Below, one piece after another: positions 38,559 to 49,200 of a stretch of DNA of 64,000 nucleotides (within the stretch, counting starts at the first letter, position 1; each line of letters begins with the position of its first letter). The stretch is from Pagrus major (taxonomy: Eukaryota > Chordata > Actinopteri > Spariformes > Sparidae): assembly GCF_040436345.1 (NCBI RefSeq), contig NC_133230.1, positions 21,338,197 to 21,402,196 of the forward strand, read 5' to 3'. The position numbers and the translations under genes are program-made. The notes under the pieces are model-generated. The model was given only the letters and a program-made list of their open reading frames with translations, had not been told where the DNA came from and did no database searches.

Positions 38559-41500
38559 TCAACCCTTCTGGACTTTGGTGATAAGCTCATCACAAAGTTT
38601 GGTGAGCTCTTCAGCCTCCTTCTCCTGTAAAAAGGGAAATTAGAAAAATATGAAGATGATAATTCACACTTTATCTTAAAAATCTTGGCAATACACGCCA
38701 TCTAATATATTTTAACTCACCTTTTGGTCCAGGCTCTTCTCCAGTGACTGCACCTTCAGCTGCTCCCGTCGCAGCTGCGCTTGAAGTGCAGATACCTCAG
38801 ATTTGTTCTTTGACCGCACCTCAGCAATTTCTTCATTTGCTCTGAAGATGAATAAATGTCAGTCAGACACTGCATGTCCTCCAATAAAGACTATTAACAC
38901 AGTAAAAGTCATGTCTCTTACCGGCCAATTTTCTCCTCAGCGTGGGCTTTAAGGGTCTGGTAACGCTGCTCCTCCTTTTTGATCCTCACCAGATAGTCCT
39001 GAGCACAAGCTTTCAGTGTCTCTTCATTCTAGGGAAAAGGCACAGAAAACTTTACCAAAACTGCCACAGCTTTTGCTAAAACATAAAATATGTCAAGTGT
39101 TCATGTTTGCCGACCTTTTTGTAGCCCTGAACAACATCCTTGTACTTCTCCAGTCTCTTGAAAAGGTCGGCGAAGGATCTCTCCATGGTGTTCAGATCAC
39201 TGGACACCTGCTCCTTCTCCAGCAGAGCCTCGTTGAGCTTCATCTGAGCCTCCTCCTTCTCCTTCTCTCGATCAGCTGATGAATACAAAGACGTTTAAAA
39301 GTTCTTTTAATAAACCACTTCAACAAAAATACTTACAACTGTGACATGTGCATAATTTGTTAACTTACACATCATTTGTGCGATCATGAGCTCAAATTCT
39401 GCAATTATTTTCCTGTGTGCAAGAAAGAAGGTGTCAAACGTCTTGAAATCTTTGATATCATTGAGTTAGAATGACAAAAAAAATAAACAAACCACAGCTT
39501 ACCTCATTTCTTGACCATCATCAAGTAGCTTTTTGTACTTTGCACTCCACTGGTCCTCTTTAACCATTGCCTATAAAGAATGCACACAGACTATGTTTAA
39601 TCAGTGTCATTAAAAAAAACAACAATAAGTTATTAGTTAATGGTGAGGGCCTATACACCGCTTCTTTCAAATTAAAGGACAATTTTTGTTAAAAGGGGCA
39701 CTATGTGGAAATTCAAACCTAGAATTTTATCAGTCTTACGCTTGTGCGTAGGAATATGTACAAGCGTAACAGAACAGAATCCAGGCCATCAACAAGATCT
39801 GTATAAAAATGGCTTTATTCACATCCACCTAAACCAAGTGATGTGAAAAATGGGAAAACCTCTTCAGAGTTTGAAACGGGTGCTGCCATTTGTAAAAACA
39901 CAAGTCAGTGAGCAGGACATACTTCAGCCTGGACCCTGGCGATGGCTGCATCCATGTCCTTCTGACTGTATTTCAGCACTTCAATAATTGAATCCTCCGT
40001 GGTTGCTGGCTGGCGGAACTGTGGGACAAGGCTCTCAAGGATTGGAGGAGGCTAGATGACAGTAACAATGTAAATAAAGTTAGGAGACACAGCAAGGACT
40101 TGCTGAATGTTGTTTCCAAAACAACGGACACACACATCCACTTATAGTCAAGTGTTAAGTTAACAAGCACAGTCAAAATGGCAGTAAGTTCAAGAGTGAC
40201 TTACTGGCGCTATAGCATCATCGAAGAGCTTGAAATCGTCCTTTTGTGGTCCATTTGCAGTCTCTTTTGCTGCCATCTGTGGGGCTGCAAGCCTGAATTG
40301 AGGAGGAAAAGAAGTCAGTTGTGAAGTGGTCAAAGTGGTTACATTTGAGACAAATCTCATTTTGTTGTACACGACTTCCAAAGCGGAACAAATTCAGCTC
40401 TAATGTGCAGTGACTGCAGCAATCAGAGTAAGTAAAAACAGAAGTACGTCATACTGTGAAATAAAGCCAGCGGGGCGAGGGACGTGGGACATCTGAGCAG
40501 CCGGGCCGCCAGACTTCTTTGGGCTCTCTCTCAGGAGGGGGTCAAATTTAAGGTACAAGGATTGTTTCCTTAATGCAGACTCCTTGAACTGCAAAAAAAC
40601 AAACAAACATGTAACCATTTTAAAAATGTTTAGGTCATGCATCAACAATGAAAGAATTTAGTTTTTTGACACATATGAAGAAAATACTTACATTGCTGGA
40701 CCCAAACTGTTCAAGGTAGTCGATTTGTCCATCAAAGTCATTGGCCATGACTGGAAACAAAGATCACAGGTTAACATCAAAATGAGCCTTCAATGATGAT
40801 TCACAAAGAATACATTCCTTCTGTACAGAATCAAGCATTTCTTCAGTAAAGAAGTACTCTGACTTCTCTGAAATCACACAACAAACTCTAAAAACAACTT
40901 GACAAAATAAGAGTTATAGCCAACGTTTACTTACACACAGTTCCAGGAACAAACTCGTCATTGAATTCTAACAAAGCAGCCTGTGACTTCTGCTCAGGAA
41001 GACTCTCCACAGGTTTTTCAGCTTCAAGTTGAAATCCCTGATCAAAGGCAGCCTTGTGTTCAGCATCCTGTCAAACCACAATAAAGACATTTTGATGAAA
41101 AACACAAGTTAAATAGAGAAACATGATTGCATCAAACTGCGTTACTTCTCTTACCGCTCCAGGGTTGGCTTCAGCAGCTGGGACACTCTCTCCAGCACTA
41201 CTGAGGGGGAAAAAAAGCATACAAACTTGCAGTGAAATCAGGTGTTTGTGGCAGTGCCTACTGCAAATAAATGCTTGATACACTCAGAGAAAGGTTAACG
41301 TACCATGCTGGCGATACATCTTCCTTCTCCACAGGCTTGTCCATCTTCTCTTGATTGGAAGCTTCCATGAGCACCGGGCTGGATTTCTCGCTGATCTTTG
41401 GAGAGTTGTTCATGCTTGATTTTGTACCAAAGGGATTGAAGTTTGGGTCATCAAACTTGTCAAAGTCAAATGAGTAAGCTACTTTAGGAGCCGGAACTTC

Positions 41501-43357
41501 AGCAACATCACTGGCTTCAGGCTTCACTTGACTCTCTTGTGGTGGTTTGACATCAGATGACGGCTTTTCTGCTTTCGATTTCAGACCAGGGGGCCTTTTG
41601 CCAAATTTCTTGGGTGGTTGTTTCTTTCTGACCTCACTGCCATCATCGAAATTGAACTCAAGTTTGACCGGTCCCTCCTTGATTGAGGCAACAGATGGCT
41701 GTGCTTCAGCAGCTGGAGGTTTGGCAGCATTAGCCGAGATTGGGACGACTGTGGCTATGGGTTTCACCTCAGGCTGAACAGGCACCTCTTGAGGTACCTC
41801 TTGAGCCACCTCTGGTACTTTAACAACAGTTGTGGGCTTATTTTCCTGAACCTCCTCAACAGGTGGGTTATTGTCTGGCATCTTTTTCCCAAGGACAGGG
41901 GAATTCTGAATTTTAGAGCCACCGGTTTGGAAAGGATTGATTGCATCAAGGTTGTCAAAATCCAGGCTGTAAGAGCCCTTCGCTGGCAGTGGAGCATCTT
42001 CCACAAAACTGCCGGACGCCTTGTCTTCATCGACATTTGGAGACATTTTAGCAGGTTGTTTTTCATCAGGTGTGGCAGTGTACGAATCCAATTCCTCGAC
42101 CGCTGGTACCTTCACCACTGTGACCACGCTGCTCTCTGTGGAGCTGATGTCAGCGGAGAGGTCAGCCAGTGAGTTTTCTACGGACTGGTTGAATGGAAGC
42201 GTCTCGTCTAGTGCTGATTCAATCTTGGTTGGTTCCTCAGAAATATTCTCTGGTTCTGTGTGTTGAGGATCAGTTTGAGGTGGATGTGGGTTTTCAACTG
42301 CGGGTCTCGCAGGAGAAAGCATCATCTTATTAGAGCTACTAAATGGATCCATAGCGTCAAGGTTGTCAAAATCCAATTGATAGCCTCCTTTGCTTTGTAT
42401 CGGCATGTCATCATCAGGATAAGAGGACACTTCTGTGGAAAATTCAAGAAGATTATCATACATTTTTTAACATTCAGAGACACTTGAGGGAAATAAGTTT
42501 GTAAAGTTGGATAAACTACCTTGTTTGGGCTCACCAGGCTGCTCAGCAGCATCTAGTGGCAAAGTACTGTAAAAACAAAACAGACTTGTTTTGTTAGTGA
42601 TCAGTCATTTCATTTGAAGCATTTTAGAGTATAAGAAATGTTACTTACTTTGTTTTATCCAAATATAAGGAATCCATTGCTTTTGTACACTCATCCACAC
42701 TTGTCATCTTGACAGACTTGGTGGGTGAAAGAATTCTTTTAGTTTGAGGGTCTCTCCTCGGAGTCTGAAAGCAGACCTACACACAAGAGATTTGATCAGA
42801 GGAGTAAATATTACCTGAAAGTAATGAAAATAATATCCAGCCTTTTCACCGTATCTGTATCTGACAAAAGTGCATCTACTTTGCAAATATGTGCTAGAAA
42901 GATGAATGAAAATATCCTTTATTTCCAGCTTTGTCCACCAACATGAGGATTATCTGCTTTTTTCTGTTTGATAACGATCTGTTAAAAATTGTGTAGCGCT
43001 TCATATAAGCAAATAATCAAATATTTAAAAGGTGTCCAGGTGCAACAAAACAATCAATCTACCCATCTACCACTTCAGGGTAACAAGGCTAATAGCTGTA
43101 GAAAAGGGTTTAGCCTGGTGACACTGTCGATACAGTGTGTGAAAGAATATCAGGGATACAATATCTTTTAAAAAAGTGAGCCGATTCCATACCTTGGTCC
43201 CCTTTGGCACAGCCTTGCTGGGCAGGTTCTCCGTCTGACGCAGGATGGAGGGCCTCCCGGTTGGTTGATCCAGGGCAAAAATGTCGTTGATTGAGCTGTT
43301 CTGCTTTCCTCCAGGGCAGACGCCACGATTCTCATCATTCACATCAACAGAACTCAT
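38559..43357 (-). CDS. tacc3: tacc3, transforming acidic coiled-coil protein 3 (complete)
   Basis: Spindle and centrosome protein that works with ch-TOG and clathrin to stabilise kinetochore microtubules. Exons in coding order: 43357-43193, 42776-42649, 42566-42520, 42432-41304, 41200-41155, 41067-40935, 40750-40692, 40588-40455, 40292-40205, 40051-39923, 39570-39503, 39412-39369, 39275-39115, 39028-38922, 38841-38721, 38624-38559; 2625 nt, 874 aa, every phase consistent. The start ATG lies one base after an acceptor. The long exon holds two canonical SDP repeats ([14 protein letters not shown] type, residues about 129-144 and 266-281) and a diverged third (431-447). Ser579 in [10 protein letters not shown] matches the Aurora-A target serine (human S558). 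Residues about 660-874 form the conserved TACC coiled coil, ending in a [10 protein letters not shown]-type terminus. Longer than TACC1/2 family Ig-like proteins would suggest is not relevant; TACC3 identity rests on the [13 protein letters not shown] segment. Confidence 0.94.
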
Positions 43358-43864
43358 CCTGTAAAACGCAAAGAGACAAACTGTAAGTTACAGGGCTGAG
43401 GGAGGCGTCATCCTCAAAGCTGCACTGAGCTGATAAGACACTTTTGGTCGTGGGGTTTACTGATGGGTGTGAAAATGGACTGCACAGAGTTAACAGCGGA
43501 ATCAAGACATATGCGACTTTGCCACTTTACTAATGTAGTTAAATCTTGGTTTGAATGTGAATTAAAAAATGTGATTGGTATAATAAACTCCTTTACAGGG
43601 AGGTGTTGCAGATTACAAAGTAAAGATTTTTTTCTTAAAAAACTGAACAATGATCCAGTTTACATTGACAAAAAGTACAACGGTGTTGAAGCTACACAGG
43701 CAATGATGCTGTGTCGTAGGGCAATCTGTCAGCTGATATTATCCTATTCCAGATACATGTTGGTTTCAAACTAGTGTATATTTAAACTGATATGTAACAA
43801 AAAGTTGCAGCACAGGAATGCCAACATATTTGATGAAGAACAGTGCCTCCATTCCACTGTTTGT

Positions 43865-43879
43865 CCACCAGATGTCACT
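43865..43879 (+). promoter_or_regulatory. weak CTCF-like motif
   Basis: CCACCAGATGTCACT differs from the CTCF core at one strongly conserved G. It lies in tacc3 intron 1, upstream of the coding start. Low-confidence motif call. Confidence 0.25.
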
Positions 43880-44133
43880 AACAAGTTTGTTTATAAGTGC
43901 ATATGTTCATAATTCTAAAAAGTGTTTAAAACGATACTACAAGCCAAAATAGCATTGTCATAATAGTAAAAAATATCATAATATATTTGATTTATCTATA
44001 TAACTGATAATAGTGCCTAGAGAAACCAGGCTATCGAGCCCATAGGTGTGTACTTTGGCTTAAGTTAAAGTGATATATATTAATATAGAAGACAAAATAC
44101 ACAGATGAAAGACTTGGGGGGGGGCCTGGTGAG

Positions 44134-44290
44134 TCAGCCCCAGGTTTCAAAAATTAACTTTTTGTCAACTGGCCAATGGCTAGTGAATGTTCAAATCTTA
44201 CCAGCCACTCAATAGATTAAGATTGTTCTTTCTGGCTGGTGAGTGAAGCAAATCTACCAGTCACTTTAGACCCTGGTCAGCCCTGGTCAA
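44134..44290. repeat. possible interspersed repeat in tacc3 intron 1
   Basis: The stretch has internally similar halves (GGCCAATGGCTAGTGAATG ... GGCTGGTGAGTGAAGC, with CAGCCACT/CAGTCACT nearby) and looks like a known fish repeat, but I cannot define its ends. Confidence 0.35.
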
Positions 44291-44633
44291 ATTAAATCAA
44301 ATTGTATGCAGCCATTGTTCATGTATCACGTAATTCCTGTGCTTTTCGTTCTCTGACATGCCAATTAACGAACGTCAGCGAGTTAAGTTTGGCGTTTTGT
44401 CATAAAAGCCACAAGAAATGTTGACACTAGACTAGCACGGACATAACTAGGGTTGACAGTAAAAGGGGCTACTTTAGCTAAGCTAACTTGTAGCTAACAT
44501 AGTTGAGAACTAACGTTAGACCACGCAGATGTTAACAGCTAATGGAAAACAAAAACTATGGATGTGTTTGGTATAAACAGACAACACTGGGAGGCACAGG
44601 CTGCTATATTATCATTCTATATTCACCACCTAC

Positions 44634-44862
44634 CTCAAAAAAGCAGATGAACTTGGTTTAATTATAACGTCCTTCGTGAAAGCATTCAGCTGCAGGGTGA
44701 CCAACAAGTAAAGATGCGCTACCCCACGGCTCGCCGGGGACACAACCGTTTGTAATTTAAACGTCTCGAAACGTACCAATAGAATCGCCAGAAACATTCA
44801 AAGGAAACGCGCTTCCTGGTTAAGCAGCCAATCGCAATCAAGAGCGGATATGATCCAATCGA
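44634..44862 (-). promoter_or_regulatory. tacc3: tacc3 promoter and 5' non-coding exon
   Basis: A good donor (plus-strand 'acctac|ctcaaa', exon edge 44634) marks a non-coding first exon. Upstream of it are three plus-strand CCAAT boxes, read as ATTGG on the tacc3 strand, at 44776-44780, 44828-44832 and 44855-44859. A TTCAAA at 44798-44803 reads TTTGAA, the CHR consensus. CCAAT boxes about 25-50 bp upstream of a CHR are the known layout of NF-Y/DREAM-controlled G2/M genes, and TACC3 is such a gene in mammals. Motifs are seen; regulation is inferred. Confidence 0.55.
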
Positions 44863-45015
44863 CGACTGCGCTCTGGAGCCAACTTCAAAGATATTATAAA
44901 TAGCAAGATAGTTAGTTCGACGACTAGCAAACTCAGCTTCAGTGGCCGCACGCACCGCAGACAACAACAGCGTTTAATTGTCATCAGGACATGAGCTACT
45001 TTCACTTGTTCTCAC

Positions 45016-45258
45016 ATGGACAAGGTAATAACACTATATGTAACAGAGAATGACGATGATAATCCTGTTGAATACATAGACAGGCCTGGTTGCTTTGCGG
45101 CATTGAAAGCGAAGTGGGAAGTAAGGGTAGGAGAGTTCTCTCATTACTTATTTTATTTTGAGCACCAGGGAGAAGTCACGGGTCCCTGTTCACAAAGTAA
45201 AACAATTAAAAAAAAAAAATGGTATCATCAAATCAAAAAGCAAAAACAGGAAGTGTAA
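45016..45258 (+). other. unassigned 80-codon ORF downstream of a TATA box
   Basis: Opens about 115 bp after TATAAATA (44895-44902) and runs divergently from tacc3. The predicted peptide is acidic at first (TENDDDNPVEY) and then has FAALKAKWEV..., ending in a Lys-rich tail encoded by an A-run. I recognise no family. It may be chance, part of a divergent non-coding transcript, or an exon of an unrecognised gene or transposon. Confidence 0.2.
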
Positions 45259-45542
45259 TACAGCTTCAGTTCGCATTTAACATTGCATTTGATTTGAGCC
45301 TATATCTTTCGCTTGTAATACTCATGGTGGTATTAGTTTTTTCCTTTTGACCATATTGTGCTTTTTGTGTATGTCTTTATTACTTTGTGTCTTTGTAGAT
45401 TGGTTTGTCATCCAGCAGTACTATGATATACTGCTGGATGCCACTATCATGGTATGTCATGATAGTTGTTGTAACCTGATATATTACAAGTTCTGGTCAT
45501 TTTTGTCATTCAACTCAAATGATTTCTCACCTGTGTCCTCAC

Positions 45543-45567
45543 ATGTATGTATGTATGTATGTATGTA
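45543..45567. repeat. (ATGT)n tetranucleotide repeat
   Basis: About six ATGT units in the tacc3-kif15 interval. Confidence 0.9.
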
Positions 45568-45846
45568 GTCAGACAGATATGACATTGTTTGGGTTACAAA
45601 TTAGTAATAGGCTGGTAAAATGTATTATTGCTCCTATATTAGCTCAAGCTCCGTCACTGTGACACTTAATTTCACTGTCCATTACAATATCTGTAAATTC
45701 TGATGTGCAGTCTCATAGAGTTTTAAAAGGATGTGAATTATCATGGATTAGTGGAAAATTGGGGATAATAGGGAAGTATAAATGGATAATATTTAGTTAT
45801 CTTCAAGAAGACACAGACTACCACTATAAATTCAGTATAAACACCT

Positions 45847-46122
45847 AAATAAAGCAATGATGTTGCACTCTGCTACACTGGACGTGAACTTTGATCATAA
45901 AAAAACAAAGAAGTAGAGGTGGACAGACCTGACACTTTATATTATGTGCAAAAAAGAAGCTGATAAGTGATGCTATTAACTGTAAAGAAAATGTTGAACT
46001 TGAATGAGCTCGTCTTATTCAGAATCCCTCATAAAGCCATGATGCTGCACACTCCGCTACAGTAGGGGGCGACAATCACCTTTCACGCTGGTTTGTACGC
46101 CGACATTAAACGACGAAGAAGA
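45847..46122 (+). repeat. imperfectly duplicated repeat upstream of kif15
   Basis: 'aataaagcaatgatgttgcactctgctacac' is echoed about 180 bp later by a similar segment at 46030-46060. The second copy continues into 'gggggcgacaatcacctttc' and 'cattaaacgacgaagaagaag', an ending common in fish interspersed repeats. It includes a CTCF-like AGTAGGGGGCGAC (46061-46073). Together these suggest repeat-derived promoter-proximal sequence. Confidence 0.45.
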
Positions 46123-46140
46123 AGTGGAGGCAGCTCTCTG

Positions 46141-46219
46141 CCCGCCAATTTTGAGGGATGTAAACAGTGCGTCCTCTGTCGTCTGTCTTTGCTATGATGA
46201 AAGTTATTTTTACCTTTTA
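46141..46219 (+). promoter_or_regulatory. kif15: kif15 promoter-proximal element and 5' UTR
   Basis: CCCGCCAATTTTGAG (46141-46155) combines an E2F/CDE-like CCCGCC (TTGGCGGG on the other strand) with a TTTGAG that is one base from the CHR core. The spacing is short, as in CDE/CHR tandem elements. The kif15 ATG is at 46220 after an in-frame stop. Cell-cycle control is inferred. Confidence 0.4.
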
Positions 46220-49200
46220 ATGTCGAACATTTCCTTGTCAACAATGAATTCCAGTGGAAAAGGTACCGTAACCCATATCAACACAGGTTAATATTTGTTT
46301 CGTATAGTCTTTGCGTAGTATGCTGTCAACATGCCACAGACAGACATGGTTGCTGTCGCTAAAATTTAACATGAAGGTATCTATGTAACCTTAGCACGCA
46401 AAGCTAGGTAGCTTACCTAGACGGATTAAGCTTTCTAACATTATTTAACTAACACTATCAGGTAAACAAACAATAACAATGTTGTCGTTTTATTTACAGG
46501 CTCTGCAGATTCATCCCAACTTGCTCCCAGGTAATGTACCCTTAGGAGGCTTTGCAACAACAAGTTGGACTATGTTGCTAACCTGAACATTGTATACTGA
46601 TGAATTGAAGCTTGCCTATAGTACTTAACGTACGGTCGACACTTGTCTCAGTAAATTGTGATTCAGACTTGCTTTTACTGTTTTGACTGAGGAGAATAGA
46701 CAATTAGAAAAGCTACAAGGTATAAAGATGTCCATGTCCTCCAAACGAAATGGGCAGCTATTTTAACAAACACTTGCTGACATGTTATGGTCATATTTAT
46801 CTCAACATCATTAACTCAATTTATATGGTTTACAAGCGCTTATATTTTTAATCTATATTTATATTTCCTACAGCAGTGACAGCAACTCTATCAAAGTCTT
46901 TGTGCGAGTGCGACCTCTGACCCAGGGTACTGGGCTGACCACAGATGGAGATCAGAATCTCTGTCTCACCGTCACCTCACCCAACACCATCCGTCTGCTC
47001 TCAAAACCAGAACCGCGAACCTTTACCTATGATCATGTTGCTGACATGGACACATCTCAGGTGGGAGGACACAGTATATTATCAACATACAACTGGCATG
47101 CGTAAAACTAGCTTGAACGTATAATAATAATAATAATAATCTGATCTTCATCTGTCATTCTTCAACAGGACTCTGTGTTCTCCAGTGTGGCTAAGAATAT
47201 TGTTGAGTCTTGCGTGAATGGATATAATGGTACCATATTTGCCTAGTAAGTGGTCTTTTTGTTGTTTATGTAAGGTATAATATTAGGAATATGTTATGGC
47301 ACAATCACCCATTCAATTACTTGATTTCTCTTCTGCTTCTGCAGTGGACAAACAGGCTCAGGGAAAACATTCACCATGCTTGGTGAGAATACAATCTTTT
47401 ATCCACATCGCTACAAATTCTTTAAGATCCAGCAATGTATTAATTGTAGTGACACTTTTTTCTCTCTCTTGCTTTAGGACCGTCTGAGTTGGATAACTTC
47501 ACAGATGAACTAAGGGGTGTTATTCCACGAAGTTTTGAGTACATATTTTTCCTCATCAACAGAGAAGTGGAAAGGGTAAGCTGTAACATTTCATCACCAT
47601 GTGGATCTTGGTTTTAAACCAATACTTTTTGTTTGTTTTCTAATGAATCTGGTGCTTGTCTTTGTTTTTTTTCCCCTGAAGTCTGGCCAGTCCAAGAGTT
47701 TTCTTTGCAAATGTTCATTTATCGAGATATACAATGAACAAATTTATGACCTCCTGGACACAGCCTCAGCCAGCCTTTTCCTCAGGGAGAACATCAAGAA
47801 AGGTGTGTTTGTTGAGGGAGCTGTGGAGAAGTTTGTCAACTCGGCTGCTGAAGCCTACCAGGTATAAACATCTTGCTTGTTGTCACTCATAGAAGGTAAT
47901 TGTACCTACTATAATGCATAGTAACCCTCATGTCCAGCTAGGTAGAGGGGATGGGGATATTCTAATATAGCTTGCAACCAGGTCGATCATCATAAAGTAA
48001 AAAGATAATTTTGTGCAATATAATGTGTGCTATTTATTGTTTATCTGTTGAGCTGTGCCTTGTTAGATTGCATTAAATGTATCTTTATTGAATACAGGGC
48101 AGGGGGCATCTTGAGAAATGTGCTGTTGGAGTGTACATAATTTGTGTTTGAAACCACGTAGGTGCTGTCTATGGGCTGGCGTAATCGACGAGTGGCCTCC
48201 ACCTCCATGAATCGTGAGTCCTCTCGATCTCATGCAGTGTTCACCATGACTTTGGAGTCCAAGGAGTCCATCAATGAAGTGGTGAACATCCGAATGTCTC
48301 AGTTGAACCTGGTAGATCTGGCAGGATCTGAGAGGCAGAAAGACACACACACAGAAGGCTCAAGACTCAAGGTGAAGCTACGTCCATGAATTCAGTTTCC
48401 TGCTGAGGTGCTACATTTGTGATTTTGGTGTTGCCAACAGCTGTTTTCTGCATTGCTTCTATTTTAGGAGGCCAGCAGTATCAATCGCTCCCTCATGTGC
48501 CTTGGTCAGGTGATCATGGCACTGGTTGATGTGTCCAATGGGAAGAACCGCCACATCTGCTACAGAGATTCTAAACTCACCTTCTTGCTCAGGGTAAGTG
48601 TTTCCAAATGCAGGATGTGGCTTCAGTGGAGAATGTGTTAATTTGCTGTGTGTCAGCGTCGAGTCAACTTCCCTGAAATATGTTTACATGTTGCTGTTAT
48701 GTCTACTAAAATTGATGTTCGTTTTGGAAAGAAATTGTAAAATATATATCCATTCCAATTATAGTCTGAAAAAGTTCTGGTGGTGATGGTTGAAATTAAA
48801 AATAGGAAGTATCAATCTTTTGTACTTGACCTTCAAGTCTTTAATACTACATTCAAAGATGTGTTTGCCCTTTTTTTCAATTTGAATAGATATTGTCACT
48901 CATAGTTGTTTGTCATTTTAGGACTCTCTTGGAGGAAATGCAAAGACTTACATCATTGCCAATGTGCACCCTGGTTCAAAGTGTTTCGGAGAGACGCTGT
49001 CTACCTTGCACTTTGCCCAGAGAGCCAAACTGATCAAGAACAAGGTATCAAACACAGCTCTATTTTGTGTTAAAACAGACTTAACCAAGTGATTTTGAAG
49101 TTAGAGCACTTTGTCATCTCATCCTTGTGAAATTATTCTCTCTTGCCAGGCCATCATCAATGAAGACACACAGGGAAATGTAAGGCAGTTACAAGCTGAG

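Larger units (their letters stand above)
44863..46140. other. tacc3-kif15 divergent intergenic region
   Basis: Contains a plus-strand TATAAATA at 44895-44902, an 80-codon plus-strand ORF at 45016-45258 with no recognised family, a (ATGT)n run at 45543-45567 and a repeat-like duplicated segment at 45847-46122. Nothing else could be assigned. Confidence 0.5.
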
